Counted from the stretch's first letter, positions 1 through 8,819 are shown. The stretch is 64,000 nt of DNA from Rufibacter sediminis (GCF_014269285.1 NZ_JACOAF010000020.1:1-64000); one strand, 5' to 3'. Notes: generated from the letters alone by a model not told the origin. Made by a program: numbers and translations.

Positions 1-38
1 CCCTCTCGGTCTCCGTTTCCCTTCCTTCCGGTAGGGGC

Positions 39-70
39 TGCAAAGGTAGGGACTTTCTTCGATTCCGCAA
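39..70 (-). promoter_or_regulatory. Tandem rrn-type promoter P5 (innermost)
   Basis: Minus strand TTGCGG and TACCTTTGCAGCCCC with 22-base TTG-to-TA distance, and a long A/T tract at about 79-104 upstream. It is closest to the left edge, so the transcribed gene, probably a 16S rRNA operon, would start beyond position 1. The rRNA identity is inference from the promoter array; no rRNA sequence is in the window. Confidence 0.7.
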
Positions 71-152
71 GCCTGAGCAGCTTTTTTTCTTTTTTTCTCT
101 TCCCAACCCGATCGGCTGAGCTTGCTTTCCTTAGCCTCTCTCTGGAAGCGGG

Positions 153-184
153 TGCAAAGGTAAGAACTTTTTTCCTTTCTGCAA
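153..184 (-). promoter_or_regulatory. Tandem rrn-type promoter P4
   Basis: Minus strand TTGCAG and TACCTTTGCACCC with 22-base TTG-to-TA distance. A poly-A/poly-T tract at about 191-215 lies upstream of the -33 box. Confidence 0.75.
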
Positions 185-275
185 CGCTTTCGAAAAACTT
201 TTTTTTCTTTCCTCAATCCTTTCGACCAAGAAGCGCTTCCATCTTCGGCCCTGAGGCCTTGTCCCTGAAGCGGGC

Positions 276-307
276 TGCAAAGGTAAGAAGAACTTCTCTC
301 TCCGCAA
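276..307 (-). promoter_or_regulatory. Tandem rrn-type promoter P3
   Basis: Minus strand TTGCGG and TACCTTTGCAGCCC with 22-base TTG-to-TA distance. An A/T tract (about 315-330) sits upstream of the -33 box. The distance to P2 is 101 bases measured between -7 boxes. Confidence 0.75.
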
Positions 308-376
308 GCAATCGGCAAAACTTTTTTTCGTCTCCGTGGCACCCGGTCGGCGCGTCAGACCCTCTCTGGAAGGGAG

Positions 377-408
377 TGCAAAGGTAAGAAGAACTCCCGG
401 AACCGCAA
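377..408 (-). promoter_or_regulatory. Tandem rrn-type promoter P2
   Basis: Minus strand TTGCGG, then TACCTTTGCA, with the same 22-base TTG-to-TA distance as its sisters. An A/T tract at about 417-435 lies just upstream of the -33 box, in the position of an UP element. Confidence 0.75.
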
Positions 409-479
409 GGGGCAGGGGAAACTTTTTCTTTAACTTTCCGTCTACACTAAGTTCCTTCTCCCTCTCCTGCCGAGCGGGC

Positions 480-511
480 TGCAAAGGTAAGGATCTTTCC
501 CCGGGAAACAA
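480..511 (-). promoter_or_regulatory. Tandem rrn-type promoter P1 (outermost)
   Basis: Read on the minus strand: TTGTTT (-33) is followed, with 22 bases from the first T of TTG to the T of the -7 box, by TACCTTTGCA, a match to the Bacteroidota -7 consensus TAnnTTTG. This is the most upstream of five near-identical promoters pointing out of the left edge. Unlike the other four it has no A/T tract upstream of its -33 box. Confidence 0.7.
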
Positions 512-1114
512 GCGGCGCCTGCTGGTATGGCCGGTTTCACCGCCTCCTTGCCGTGGCCTAGGGAGTAACTATGTTCAGGATTAGGGAGTTCCCTAAGAGG
601 AATATTTTTAAGTTTGTACACTTTACTATCTGTAATCGGTCATATACTATAGTAGTAAGGCAGTTTACTCTAAAGCCTTTCTCTACACGCATGCACTTCT
701 GCTGCCCTGCTACTTTATTCTTGTATATATAGGACCACTATCTTTTCTCTCCACCTCTTGATTCTAAGCTGCTTTTAAGCTGGTGCTCTCTTTATAATAT
801 AGTCTCTATAATATAGAAGGAGAGGGAAAGGCCAGACAATGGAGGATGCAGGAAATAACTATCGCAGAAATCCTGAGGCTTGGAGTTCGACTTAAGGCAC
901 AATTCATACAGGACTTGCTTGAGATTGGCCGAGAACATGTTTGCCTAGATATCTGTTAACTGCAGACTGGATATAAATGGTGAATTTACTTTACTCTTTA
1001 TAAAATAATGCTGAGGAGTTCAAGGAAGGCTATTAGATCAGGGTGACAGATGGAACTAGCGACGACTTTGAAGAAACCATCACCTTCAAAGCCAAGGAAG
1101 ATTCTTGGTTAGCA
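512..1114. other. Gene-free A/T-rich spacer
   Basis: I see no supportable gene here. The stretch is A/T-rich with short TATA-like runs (for example around 797-822). A 64-codon open frame beginning at 1043 runs straight through the polA terminator hairpin and into polA, so it is not a gene. Confidence 0.6.
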
Positions 1115-1154
1115 AAAGCAGAAGAGGGAGCCCATAAGCTCCCTCTTCTGCTTT
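1115..1154 (-). terminator. polA terminator
   Basis: Perfect 17-bp stem (1115-1131 with 1138-1154) around a 6-base loop. On the minus strand the stem is followed by a short T run. It lies about 50 bases past the polA stop codon. Confidence 0.85.
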
Positions 1155-1201
1155 GTGGTGTTTGTTTTGAGACCATTTTTGACAGAACAGCCTCAAAACG
1201 C

Positions 1202-4072
1202 TTAGTGCGCCTGCAACCAGTTCTCGCCAGTGCCTAAGCCTACTTCCATAGGCACACTCAGCGGGAAGGCGTTTTTCATGAGTTCCTCAATTTTGGGCTG
1301 TACTACTGGTAATTCTTCCTTGAGTACATCAAACACCAATTCATCATGCACCTGCAAAATCATGCGGCTAGCCAGTTTCTCGTCGCGCAGCCACTGGTCA
1401 ATGTTGATCATGGCAATCTTGATGATATCGGCGGCGGTGCCCTGAATAGGCGCGTTGATGGCGTTGCGTTCGGCGTAGCCACGTATGTTCTGGTTACGGG
1501 AGTTGATGTCCCGCAGGTAACGGCGGCGGCCCAGCAAGGTCTCCACAAACTCCTGGTCGCGGGCCTGGTTGATGGCACTGTCCATGTACTCTTTCACGGC
1601 CGGGAACTCTTGGAAATAGGCTTCAATGATCTCGGCGGCTTCACGGCGCGGGATGGCCAAACGCTCCGCCAAACCAAAGGCTGAGATACCATAGATGATG
1701 CCGAAGTTAATGGTCTTGGCCTTGCGGCGCATGTCTGAATCTACCTGATCTACGGGTACGTGGAACACCTTGGCCGCCGTAGAAGCGTGAATATCCAGAC
1801 CGTTCTGGAACGCTTCTTTCATGGTGGCGTCATTGCTGAAATGCGCCATGATTCTCAGCTCAATCTGCGAATAATCCGCGGAAAGCAGCACGTGGTTCTC
1901 GTCCCTCGGCACAAATGCTTTCCTGATCTCGCGGCCTTTCTCCGTCCGGATGGGAATGTTCTGCAAGTTAGGATTAGTAGAGCTCAAACGCCCCGTAGCG
2001 GCTACAGCCTGGTTGTAGGACGTGTGCAGACGGTTATCCTCGTTGCAGACCAACGCCGGAAGCGCATCTACGTAGGTGCTCTTCAACTTGGTCAACTGCC
2101 GATGGTCCAAAATCAGCTGCACAATTTCGTGCTCAAAGGCTAGTTTGGAGAGAATCTCCTCGCCGGTAGCATATTGGCCGGTTTTGGTTTTCTTGATTTT
2201 GCTTCCGCCCAGACCCATGCGGTCAAACAGCACCTCGCCCAACTGCTTGGGGGACCCGATGTTGAATTCCATACCCGCCAGGTTGAAAATCTTCTGCTCA
2301 ATTTCCTGGATGCTGGTTTGCAGCACAAGGGAAGATTCAGCCAATGCTTCGGCGTCAATGCTCACGCCTTCGCGCTCCATGTGCCCCAACACGCGCAGCA
2401 AGGGGTTCTCCACCTCATTGAAGAGGCGTTTCAGGCCTTGTTTTTCCAAAAGTGGGTCAAAGTAGTTTTTGAGCTGCAGGGTAATATCAGCATCCTCGCA
2501 GGCGTACTCGTAAATCTGGAGCGCCGGCAGTTTGTCCATGGTGAGCTGGTTCTTGCCTTTGCCCAGCAGCGTCTCAATAGCGATGGGCGTGTAGTGCAGG
2601 TACGTTTCGGCCAGCAGGTCCATGTTGTGGCGCATGTCGGGTTCCAAAAGGTAGTGGGCCAGCATGGTGTCATAGAGCGGTCCTTGCACGTCAATGCCGT
2701 AGCGCTGCAACACCACCAGGTCATACTTGATGTTCTGGCCAATTTTGGTGATGGCGGGGCTTTCCAGCACTTCCTTGAACTCCTGCACAATCTCGCGGGC
2801 GGCGTCCTCGTCTTTGGGCGGAACCGGAATGTAGTAGGCCTCACCGGGCAGGTAGCAGAACGAGATACCCACCAAACGCGCGGTAATGGCGTCAATGCTG
2901 GTGGTCTCGGTGTCAAAGGAAACTTCTTTCTGCAGCTTCAGGTATTTCAGCAGTTGTTGCCGCTGCTCGGGCGTGGTGAGCAGGTGGTATTCGTGCAGGG
3001 TGGTGTCAATGGTTTTGCGGATGCGCGGCGCGTAATCCTCGCCGGTTGCATTAAGGTCAGCGCCTTCTTCGGGCGCATTGGTTTCGGCGGCGGGCATGTC
3101 AAACAAAGACGTCTGCCCCATGGGCTTGTCAGATTTGAAGCCTTTGCCCACAGTGGGTTTGTTGCTCACGGGTTTGGGAACGGCGGGCGAAGCGGTGCCC
3201 AGCACGCGCGTGGCCAGTTGCCGGAACTCCAACTCGTCAAACAGGGCGGCCAGCTTGTCCATGTCCGGCCCATCGTAGCGCAGTCCTTCTTCGTCGAAGT
3301 CAATGGGCACGTCCAGGTGAATGGTCGCCAGTTCTTTGGACATGAGACCCTGCTCCGCGAAGTTCACCACGTTCTCTTTCTGCTTGCCTTTGAGCTCGTG
3401 TGCGTTGGCGATCAGGTTCTCCACCGAGCCGTATTTCTGGATAAGCGTTTTCGCGGTCTTTTCACCAATGCCGGGTATTCCGGGGATGTTATCCACGGCA
3501 TCGCCCTGCAGACCCAGAATGTCGATGACCTGCTTCACGTCGCTGATTTCCCAGCGCTCCAGCACTTTGGGTTTGTCAATCACCTCAATGGCGTTACCCA
3601 GAAAGGCCGGTTTGTAGACGAAGACGTGGTCGGTGACCAGTTGGTAGTAGTCTTTATCAGGCGTCATCATGAAGACATCGTACCCGGCTTTTTCGGCTTT
3701 GCAGGAAAGCGTCCCGATGATGTCATCGGCCTCAAAGCCGTCCAGCATCATGCCGGGGATTCCAAACGCCTCCACAATCTTCTTCACGTACGGAATGGCG
3801 ATGGAGATGTCCTCGGGCATGGCCTGGCGGTTAGCCTTATACTCCACGAAGGAATCATGCCGAAACGTCTTGGAAGGCGCATCATAGCACACGCCAATGT
3901 GGGTGGGCTTCTCGCGGTTAAGCAGGTCTACCAAGGTGTTGGTGAAACCCAGGGCAGCCCCGGTGTTCATGCCTTTGGAGTTGATTCTGGGGTTCTTGCT
4001 GAACGCGAAGTGGGCGCGGTAAATGAGCGCCATGGCGTCTAGCAGAAACAGGCGTTTATCTGGTGTACTCAT
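1202..4072 (-). CDS. polA: DNA polymerase I
   Basis: DNA repair and Okazaki-fragment maturation polymerase, 956 residues. Three domains are visible. The N-terminal 5'-nuclease (about 1-290) has GFEADDIIGT and the helix-hairpin-helix GIPGIGEKTA. The 3'-5' exonuclease (about 380-570) keeps all three motifs (DTET, NIKYD, YACEDAD), so proofreading is predicted to be active, unlike Taq. The polymerase domain has motif A DYSQIELR, motif B RRKAKTINFGIIYG and motif C QVHDELV. A linker of low complexity at about 310-360 separates the first two domains. I take the start as the ATG at 4072 (MSTPDKRL); an open extension of 7 codons upstream would overlap the promoter. Monocistronic, with its own terminator downstream. 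Confidence 0.97.
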   Translation of the reverse strand: MSTPDKRLFLLDAMALIYRAHFAFSKNPRINSKGMNTGAALGFTNTLVDLLNREKPTHIGVCYDAPSKTFRHDSFVEYKANRQAMPEDISIAIPYVKKIVEAFGIPGMMLDGFEADDIIGTLSCKAEKAGYDVFMMTPDKDYYQLVTDHVFVYKPAFLGNAIEVIDKPKVLERWEISDVKQVIDILGLQGDAVDNIPGIPGIGEKTAKTLIQKYGSVENLIANAHELKGKQKENVVNFAEQGLMSKELATIHLDVPIDFDEEGLRYDGPDMDKLAALFDELEFRQLATRVLGTASPAVPKPVSNKPTVGKGFKSDKPMGQTSLFDMPAAETNAPEEGADLNATGEDYAPRIRKTIDTTLHEYHLLTTPEQRQQLLKYLKLQKEVSFDTETTSIDAITARLVGISFCYLPGEAYYIPVPPKDEDAAREIVQEFKEVLESPAITKIGQNIKYDLVVLQRYGIDVQGPLYDTMLAHYLLEPDMRHNMDLLAETYLHYTPIAIETLLGKGKNQLTMDKLPALQIYEYACEDADITLQLKNYFDPLLEKQGLKRLFNEVENPLLRVLGHMEREGVSIDAEALAESSLVLQTSIQEIEQKIFNLAGMEFNIGSPKQLGEVLFDRMGLGGSKIKKTKTGQYATGEEILSKLAFEHEIVQLILDHRQLTKLKSTYVDALPALVCNEDNRLHTSYNQAVAATGRLSSTNPNLQNIPIRTEKGREIRKAFVPRDENHVLLSADYSQIELRIMAHFSNDATMKEAFQNGLDIHASTAAKVFHVPVDQVDSDMRRKAKTINFGIIYGISAFGLAERLAIPRREAAEIIEAYFQEFPAVKEYMDSAINQARDQEFVETLLGRRRYLRDINSRNQNIRGYAERNAINAPIQGTAADIIKIAMINIDQWLRDEKLASRMILQVHDELVFDVLKEELPVVQPKIEELMKNAFPLSVPMEVGLGTGENWLQAH

Positions 4073-4078
4073 AGGAAA

Positions 4079-4109
4079 CGAAGGTACGGGCAAAGCCGCG
4101 GCTATGCAA
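4079..4109 (-). promoter_or_regulatory. polA promoter, leaderless arrangement
   Basis: Minus strand TTGCAT, then TACCTTCG (one mismatch to TAnnTTTG) 23 bases from TTG. Only 6 bases separate the -7 box from the polA ATG, so the transcript probably begins at or next to the start codon. Confidence 0.55.
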
Positions 4110-4154
4110 TGGTGTCTTTATATAACTACGGCGGCCGAAGAAAGTTGGCGGGGT

Positions 4155-4194
4155 TTGATTTAAGCCTGTTTTGACGAAAACAGGCCCAAAACGG
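4155..4194 (+). repeat. Dispersed palindromic element, copy 1
   Basis: Core GCCTGTTTT (4164-4172), loop GACG, AAAACAGGC (4177-4185), flanked by TTTAA and CAAAACGG. It lies between the divergent polA and fbaA genes and is one of about 26 related copies in the window. Confidence 0.75.
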
Positions 4195-4321
4195 AGTTAG
4201 TTGAAGACAGCCATACCTCCCAGGTTTTCAAAACCGATGCGGCCCCTCCGCTTAGCCCCGCCATTGCGCCTGCTCAAAAGACCTCGTAGCGGCGCACGAC
4301 CTACGGGCGTCTACGGCAACT

Positions 4322-4360
4322 CCGTTTCAGGCCTTTTTTCGCTAAAACACCCCTAAAACA
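4322..4360 (+). repeat. Dispersed palindromic element, copy 2 (degenerate)
   Basis: CCGTTTCAGGCC arm with TTTTTTCGCTAAAA centre and CCCCTAAAA right side. A weaker match than copy 1, in the same polA-fbaA spacer, which otherwise holds no gene. Confidence 0.5.
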
Positions 4361-4420
4361 TGGCTCTAAAGCAGAGAAGCACGCTGCCTGTAAATGCCCG
4401 GGCGGCAAGAATCTTTAGAA

Positions 4421-4445
4421 CTAACCAATTATTTGGTTAGTTTTG
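4421..4445 (+). promoter_or_regulatory. fbaA promoter with overlapping palindrome
   Basis: An inverted repeat CTAACCAA-TTAT-TTGGTTAG (4421-4440) runs into TAGTTTTG (4438-4445), a match to the -7 box TAnnTTTG, 25 bases before the fbaA ATG. The overlap would let a dimeric regulator cover the promoter, but no regulator is identified. Confidence 0.5.
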
Positions 4446-4470
4446 CTAGTAGACCAAAACTAGCGAATCC

Positions 4471-5538
4471 ATGCCTAAATTTAGATCTGGGGTTCTGTAC
4501 GGAGATGAAGTGCAGGACTTATTTAAGTACGCCAACGATAATAACTTCGCCCTTCCGGCTGTCAACGTAATTGGTACCAACTCCATCAACGCGGTGCTGG
4601 AGACGGCTAAGGCGGTAAATTCTCCCGTAATCATTCAGTTTTCCCAAGGTGGCGCGCAGTTCTACGCGGGCAAAAGCCTGAGCAACGAAGGCCAAGCCGC
4701 CTCTATCGCCGGTGCTATCTCTGGCGCGCACCACGTGCACCAATTAGCCGAAGCCTACGGCGTGACCGTGGTGCTCCACACTGACCACGCTGCCAAGAAA
4801 CTGTTGCCTTGGATTGACGGTCTGTTAGATGCCGGTGAGAAATTCTACGCCCAAAACGGCAAGCCCCTGTTCAGCTCCCACATGCTGGACCTTTCTGAGG
4901 AGCCCCTGGAAGAGAACATCGAAATCTCCGCCAAATACCTGGAGCGCATGGCCAAAATGGGCATGACCGTGGAGATTGAACTAGGCGTGACCGGCGGCGA
5001 GGAAGACGGCGTTGACAACTCTGATATTGACAGCGCACACTTATACACCCAGCCAGAGCACGTGGCCTACGCCTACGAAGAACTGGGCAAAGTGAGCCAC
5101 AGGTTCACCGTAGCGGCCGCTTTCGGAAACGTGCATGGGGTGTACAAACCCGGTAACGTAGAGCTTCGTCCTGAAATCCTGAAGAATTCACAGGTGTACA
5201 TTCAGGAGAAATTCGGCACGAAGGAAAATCCAGTGTATTTCGTATTCCACGGTGGTTCTGGTTCTGAGAAGGAGAAAATCAAGGAAGCCATTGAGTACGG
5301 CGCCATCAAGATGAACATTGACACTGACATGCAGTGGGCGTTCTGGGACGGCATCAAGAACTACTACGAAGGCAAGAGAGACTATCTGCAAGCCCAGATC
5401 GGAAACCCATCCGGCGAAGACAGCCCGAACAAAAAGTACTACGATCCCCGCGTATGGTTACGCGCCGGCGAAGAGACCTTTGTGACCCGCCTGAAAGAAG
5501 CCTTCGAAGACCTGAACTGCATCAACCGCAACGCATAA
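4471..5538 (+). CDS. fbaA: Fructose-bisphosphate aldolase, class II
   Basis: Zinc-dependent cleavage of fructose-1,6-bisphosphate to dihydroxyacetone phosphate and glyceraldehyde-3-phosphate in glycolysis, run in reverse in gluconeogenesis. 355 residues, the length of class IIA (E. coli FbaA-type) enzymes. The zinc and catalytic motif HTDHAAKK starts at residue 103 (Asp105, His106), and the phosphate-loop motif FHGGSGS begins near 259. ATG start with a -7 box 25 bases upstream. Monocistronic: it is followed by a strong terminator. Acts in the cytosol. Gpm (gpmI) elsewhere in the window belongs to the same pathway but is not linked. Confidence 0.97.
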   Translation: MPKFRSGVLYGDEVQDLFKYANDNNFALPAVNVIGTNSINAVLETAKAVNSPVIIQFSQGGAQFYAGKSLSNEGQAASIAGAISGAHHVHQLAEAYGVTVVLHTDHAAKKLLPWIDGLLDAGEKFYAQNGKPLFSSHMLDLSEEPLEENIEISAKYLERMAKMGMTVEIELGVTGGEEDGVDNSDIDSAHLYTQPEHVAYAYEELGKVSHRFTVAAAFGNVHGVYKPGNVELRPEILKNSQVYIQEKFGTKENPVYFVFHGGSGSEKEKIKEAIEYGAIKMNIDTDMQWAFWDGIKNYYEGKRDYLQAQIGNPSGEDSPNKKYYDPRVWLRAGEETFVTRLKEAFEDLNCINRNA

Positions 5539-5586
5539 TAATGTGCTGATTTTTTAATGTGCTGATGTGCTATCATCTCGCACGCC

Positions 5587-5627
5587 AACAGAAAAGCCGA
5601 TCCTTGAGGATCGGCTTTTCTGTTTTA
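5587..5627 (+). terminator. fbaA terminator
   Basis: 17-bp perfect stem (5587-5603 with 5608-5624), TTGA tetraloop, T-rich tail. It lies 49 bases past the fbaA stop. Confidence 0.85.
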
Positions 5628-5711
5628 GATAAGATTCTCCCAAAGGGGAAATCCCATTTAGCGCAACATAAATTTGCTTAAAGGCCTTGGAAATGGCTCT
5701 GACAAAAAAAT

Positions 5712-5880
5712 GTAGTGGCAATCCCTTGTGGTTGCCCTTTTTGATTTGAAGTGCAAACCCATTGTAAGATGTTTTGATCCCATTAACGAAAGATCTCTGA
5801 TGTTCAGCATTCCTGATTTGAGCCCCTTTTCTAAAGAGCAGCCCCAAAAAAGCAAGGGCACCCTTAAGAGGTGCCCCTAC
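5712..5880. repeat. GTAGGGGC-ended inverted-repeat element, long form
   Basis: Left end GTAGTGGCAATCCC...TTGCCC (5712-5737) and right end GGGCACC...GCCCCTAC (5856-5880) are imperfect inverted copies of each other and match the ends of the compact element at 38581-38655. The roughly 115-bp interior has no convincing gene. The rest of the fbaA-rpiB spacer is also non-coding. Confidence 0.55.
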
Positions 5881-5894
5881 CAATTATTTCTTCC

Positions 5895-5930
5895 TGAACT
5901 CAGGACTCAGAACTCAAGACTCAGAACTCG
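5895..5930. repeat. Heptad simple repeat (ACTCAGA type)
   Basis: Five degenerate heptads of the type GAACTCA/GGACTCA in a row, ending just before the rpiB stop. A near copy in the same spelling lies at 18657-18692. Confidence 0.6.
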
Positions 5931-5935
5931 CGCGG

Positions 5936-6367
5936 CTACGCGCAGGCGATCTTGTCTACCCGGGTCTGGTGACGGCCCCCTTCAAACGGAGTGGTTAGGA
6001 ATGCTTCCACCATCTCGCGGGCTACTTCTTCGCTCACGAATCTGGCGGGCACACATAATACGTTGGCGTTGTTGTGGGAACGGGCAAGCTCGGCCAGTTC
6101 TTTTTGCCAGCACAGCGCGGCTCTGATGCCGGCGTGCTTGTTGGCCGTGATGGCTACGCCGTTTCCGCTGCCGCAGAGCAGGATGCCCAATTCATACTCC
6201 TTATTCTCCACCGCCGTAGACAGCGGGTGCACGTAATCCGGGTAATCCACGGATGCCTCTGAGAACGGCCCGAAGTCCTTCACTTCATGGCCCAGTTCCT
6301 CCAGCTGTTGCTTCACCAGGCCTTTGTATTGGTATCCGGCGTGGTCGCCGCCTAATGCTATTTTCAT
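5936..6367 (-). CDS. rpiB: Ribose-5-phosphate isomerase B
   Basis: Interconverts ribose-5-phosphate and ribulose-5-phosphate in the non-oxidative pentose phosphate pathway. 143 residues, usual length for RpiB. Visible hallmarks: the N-terminal GGDHAGYQYKG with Asp8-His9, the catalytic Cys65 in CGSGNG, and the C-terminal VPARFVSEE loop. It starts 11 bases after the tatC stop on the same strand, so it is probably cotranscribed with tatC. LacA/RpiB family members can act on other sugar phosphates (allose), but Cys65 and the His9 context fit RpiB. Confidence 0.95.
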   Translation of the reverse strand: MKIALGGDHAGYQYKGLVKQQLEELGHEVKDFGPFSEASVDYPDYVHPLSTAVENKEYELGILLCGSGNGVAITANKHAGIRAALCWQKELAELARSHNNANVLCVPARFVSEEVAREMVEAFLTTPFEGGRHQTRVDKIACA

Positions 6368-6378
6368 CTTAGTTTCTT

Positions 6379-7233
6379 TTAAGAAGTAGCTTGTTCATTT
6401 AGTTTGGCCAAATCTCGCCGGCGCACCCACCAGGAGATGTTGATACTCACCTCGTAGAGCAGCAGCAGCGGAATGCCCATCAACGTCATACTTAATACGT
6501 CTGGCGGAGAAAGAATGGCGGCCACAAACGCAATCACCACAATGGCGTGCTTGCGGTAGATGCGCATGAGCTCCGGCGACAGAATACCCGCCCGCGACAG
6601 GAAGTACACAATCATGGGCAGCTCAAACATGATCCCGCAGGACAACACCAGCGTCACCAGCGTAGAGATGTAGGACGATAAGTCAAACTCGTTGGCAATA
6701 CTAGGGTCTACCTGGTAAGAGGCCAGAAAGTTGATGGAGAGCGGCGAGACAATGAAGTACCCGAACAGCGAGCCCAGCAGAAACAGGAACGACACAAAGA
6801 AAACCGCTCCGCGCGAATTTTCCCGCTCATTGGGGTACAGGCCGGGTTTGATAAAGCGCCAGATCTCCCAGAACAGGTACGGAAAGCCCAACAACAAGCC
6901 AATCACAAACGAACTGGTCAGGTGCATGGTGAACTGCGAGGAAAGCTCGCGGCTCTGCAGCGTAAAGTCCAGCTTGTTGATGCACAGACCCGGCGAGTTG
7001 ATGGCCGCGCCTACCTCACAGAGTTTCCGATAGGTAAAAAAATCGGTGCGGGAAGGCCCCAGGATAATGTCATGGAAGACAATCTCTTTGTTGGCCATGG
7101 CAATGCCCGTAAACACCACAATGGCCACGGCCGCACGGATCAAGTGCCACCTGAGAATCTCCAGGTGGTCCAAAAAGGTCATTTCATGCTCTTCTCCGCC
7201 GTGCGCTGCCACCTCTCCGGAACGTTGTGCCAT
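6379..7233 (-). CDS. tatC: Sec-independent protein translocase TatC
   Basis: Core receptor of the twin-arginine translocase, which exports folded proteins across the inner membrane. About 284 residues with six expected membrane helices. Family signatures visible: MTFLDHLEILRWHL near the N-terminus, FPYLFWEIWRFIKPGLYPNE in the first cytoplasmic loop, and the SPPD motif in the late loop. A roughly 40-residue periplasmic insertion containing two cysteines (CEVGAAINSPGLC) sits between helices 1 and 2. I use the ATG at 7233; a TTG frame extension to 7254 exists. No tatA/tatB is adjacent. Upstream gene of a tatC-rpiB unit. Confidence 0.95.
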   Translation of the reverse strand: MAQRSGEVAAHGGEEHEMTFLDHLEILRWHLIRAAVAIVVFTGIAMANKEIVFHDIILGPSRTDFFTYRKLCEVGAAINSPGLCINKLDFTLQSRELSSQFTMHLTSSFVIGLLLGFPYLFWEIWRFIKPGLYPNERENSRGAVFFVSFLFLLGSLFGYFIVSPLSINFLASYQVDPSIANEFDLSSYISTLVTLVLSCGIMFELPMIVYFLSRAGILSPELMRIYRKHAIVVIAFVAAILSPPDVLSMTLMGIPLLLLYEVSINISWWVRRRDLAKLNEQATS

Positions 7234-7364
7234 TAGTTGCTTAGGGTTTAACAAATAAGCCGGACTGTCACAAGCTGGATTCTGCGCTGGCTCTCTTGGT
7301 CAAATGGCCAGAAGAACCAACGCAGCATCTTGTGTCTACGGTCTTGCTACCTGTGTCTTATTAC

Positions 7365-8639
7365 TTAGTAATTGAACAACGGGAACTGTTGCATCCAGTT
7401 GTTGATTTCTTTTCTGGTCTCGGACAGAATGGTGTCATTGTCATGGTTCATGAGCACGCGGTCAATGTAGCCCACAATGCGGTCCATGTCCTGCTCCTTC
7501 AGTCCCCGGGTAGTTACGGCAGCCGAGCCGATTCGGATTCCGGAGGTCACAAATGGCGACTTATCGTCAAACGGCACCATGTTCTTGTTGATGGTGATAT
7601 CAGCCTTGATCAAGGTGTTTTCGGCTAGTTTTCCGGTAAGGTCCTTAGAACGAAGATCGATCAGCATCAGGTGGTTATCGGTACCCGAGGAAATGATTTT
7701 GTATCTGCGGTCTACAAACGACTTCGCCAGCACCTGCGCGTTTTTCTGTACCTGCAGGGTGTATTCTTTGTAAGACGGCGAAAGTGCCTCGTGGAAAGCG
7801 ACCGCTTTGGCGGCGATCACGTGCTCCAACGGTCCGCCCTGCGTGCCCGGGAAAACGCCGCTGTCTAAAAGGGAAGACATCATGCGCAGCTCGCCCTTCG
7901 GGGTTTTCAGGCCAAACGGGTTCTCGAAATCTTTCCGCATCATGATCATGCCGCCCCGTGGTCCGCGCAGGGTTTTGTGGGTGGTGGTGGTCACAATGTG
8001 GCAGAACTCAAACGGATCGTTCAACAGGCCGGTGGCAATTAAACCGGCGGGGTGGGAGATATCGGCTAATAACAGGGCGCCCACGGCATCAGCGGCTTCG
8101 CGCAAGGCTTTGTAGTTCCAGTCACGGGAATACGCCGAGGCCCCGCAGATGATCAGCTTTGGCTTTTCGCGCTCCGCTACCTCTCTTACTTTGGTCCAGT
8201 CAATCTCGCCGGTCTCGGGCTCCACGCCGTAGAACGATGGCTGGTACAGTTTGCCCGAGAAGTTCACCAAAGAACCGTGGGTCAGGTGACCGCCGTGCGA
8301 TAAATCGAATCCCAGAATCTTATCGCCGGGGTTCAGGATGGCCAGCATCACGGCCGCATTGGCCTGCGCACCGGAGTGCGGCTGCACGTTCACCCATTCA
8401 GCCCCAAATAACTGCTTGGCGCGGTCAATGGCCAACTGCTCAGACTGGTCTACAATCTCGCAGCCGCCGTAATAGCGCTTGGCAGGCAGTCCTTCGGCGT
8501 ATTTGTTGGTGAGCACACTGCCCATGGCTTCCATCACCTGGTCTGAGACAAAGTTCTCAGAGGCGATGAGTTCTATGCCATGCAGCTGGCGCTGATGCTC
8601 TTTCTGGATAAGATCAAAGATTTGGGAATCGCGTTGCAT
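7365..8639 (-). CDS. glyA: Serine hydroxymethyltransferase
   Basis: PLP enzyme that converts serine plus tetrahydrofolate to glycine plus 5,10-methylene-THF, the main one-carbon source. 424 residues. The PLP lysine lies in [14 protein letters not shown], and the substrate region [10 protein letters not shown] is intact. I place the start at the ATG at 8639 ([10 protein letters not shown]), because the promoter -7 box lies at 8662-8669 inside the open extension that reaches 8684. An imperfect hairpin at about 7268-7337 may end the transcript before tatC. purU elsewhere in the window also belongs to folate one-carbon metabolism. Confidence 0.96.
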   Translation of the reverse strand: MQRDSQIFDLIQKEHQRQLHGIELIASENFVSDQVMEAMGSVLTNKYAEGLPAKRYYGGCEIVDQSEQLAIDRAKQLFGAEWVNVQPHSGAQANAAVMLAILNPGDKILGFDLSHGGHLTHGSLVNFSGKLYQPSFYGVEPETGEIDWTKVREVAEREKPKLIICGASAYSRDWNYKALREAADAVGALLLADISHPAGLIATGLLNDPFEFCHIVTTTTHKTLRGPRGGMIMMRKDFENPFGLKTPKGELRMMSSLLDSGVFPGTQGGPLEHVIAAKAVAFHEALSPSYKEYTLQVQKNAQVLAKSFVDRRYKIISSGTDNHLMLIDLRSKDLTGKLAENTLIKADITINKNMVPFDDKSPFVTSGIRIGSAAVTTRGLKEQDMDRIVGYIDRVLMNHDNDTILSETRKEINNWMQQFPLFNY

Positions 8640-8661
8640 TGGTATTCTATTAGTGGGTGCC

Positions 8662-8692
8662 CAAAAGTACGGCCATTGCGGCAAATAACCAA
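8662..8692 (-). promoter_or_regulatory. glyA promoter
   Basis: Minus strand TTGG at 8689-8692 and TACTTTTG at 8662-8669, 23 bases apart, a good Bacteroidota promoter leaving a leader of roughly 15-20 bases before the ATG at 8639. It decides the glyA start. Confidence 0.65.
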
Positions 8693-8732
8693 TGGTTTAG
8701 AAAGCAAGGAACCGAAGAGAAAACATAGCCCG

Positions 8733-8769
8733 GCGTTTGAAGGCCGTTTTCCCGAAAACAAGCAAAAAA
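8733..8769 (+). repeat. Dispersed palindromic element, copy 3
   Basis: GCGTTTGAAGGC arm, GTTTTCCCGAAAAC core, degenerate right arm that merges into the next hairpin. Lies between glyA and the T9SS protein gene. Confidence 0.6.
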
Positions 8770-8793
8770 CCCCCAGGCATTGCCTGAGGGTTT
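8764..8793 (-). terminator. Terminator of the T9SS protein gene
   Basis: Stem AAACCCCCAGGC with GCCTGAGGGTTT (one mismatch). On the minus strand it is followed by a run of T. It lies 27 bases past the stop at 8820. Confidence 0.75.
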
Positions 8794-8819
8794 CGTTGCA
8801 CCGTAATGGTGGCCGATGT

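Noticed and set aside
1043-1237. A 64-codon plus-strand frame before polA
   Set aside because: It contains the whole polA terminator hairpin and overlaps the polA 3' end; no family features.
2174-4042. A long (622-codon) plus-strand frame
   Set aside because: Antisense to polA, whose catalytic motifs are intact; the frame reflects GC-rich codon use, with His/Gly/Gln-rich nonsense sequence.
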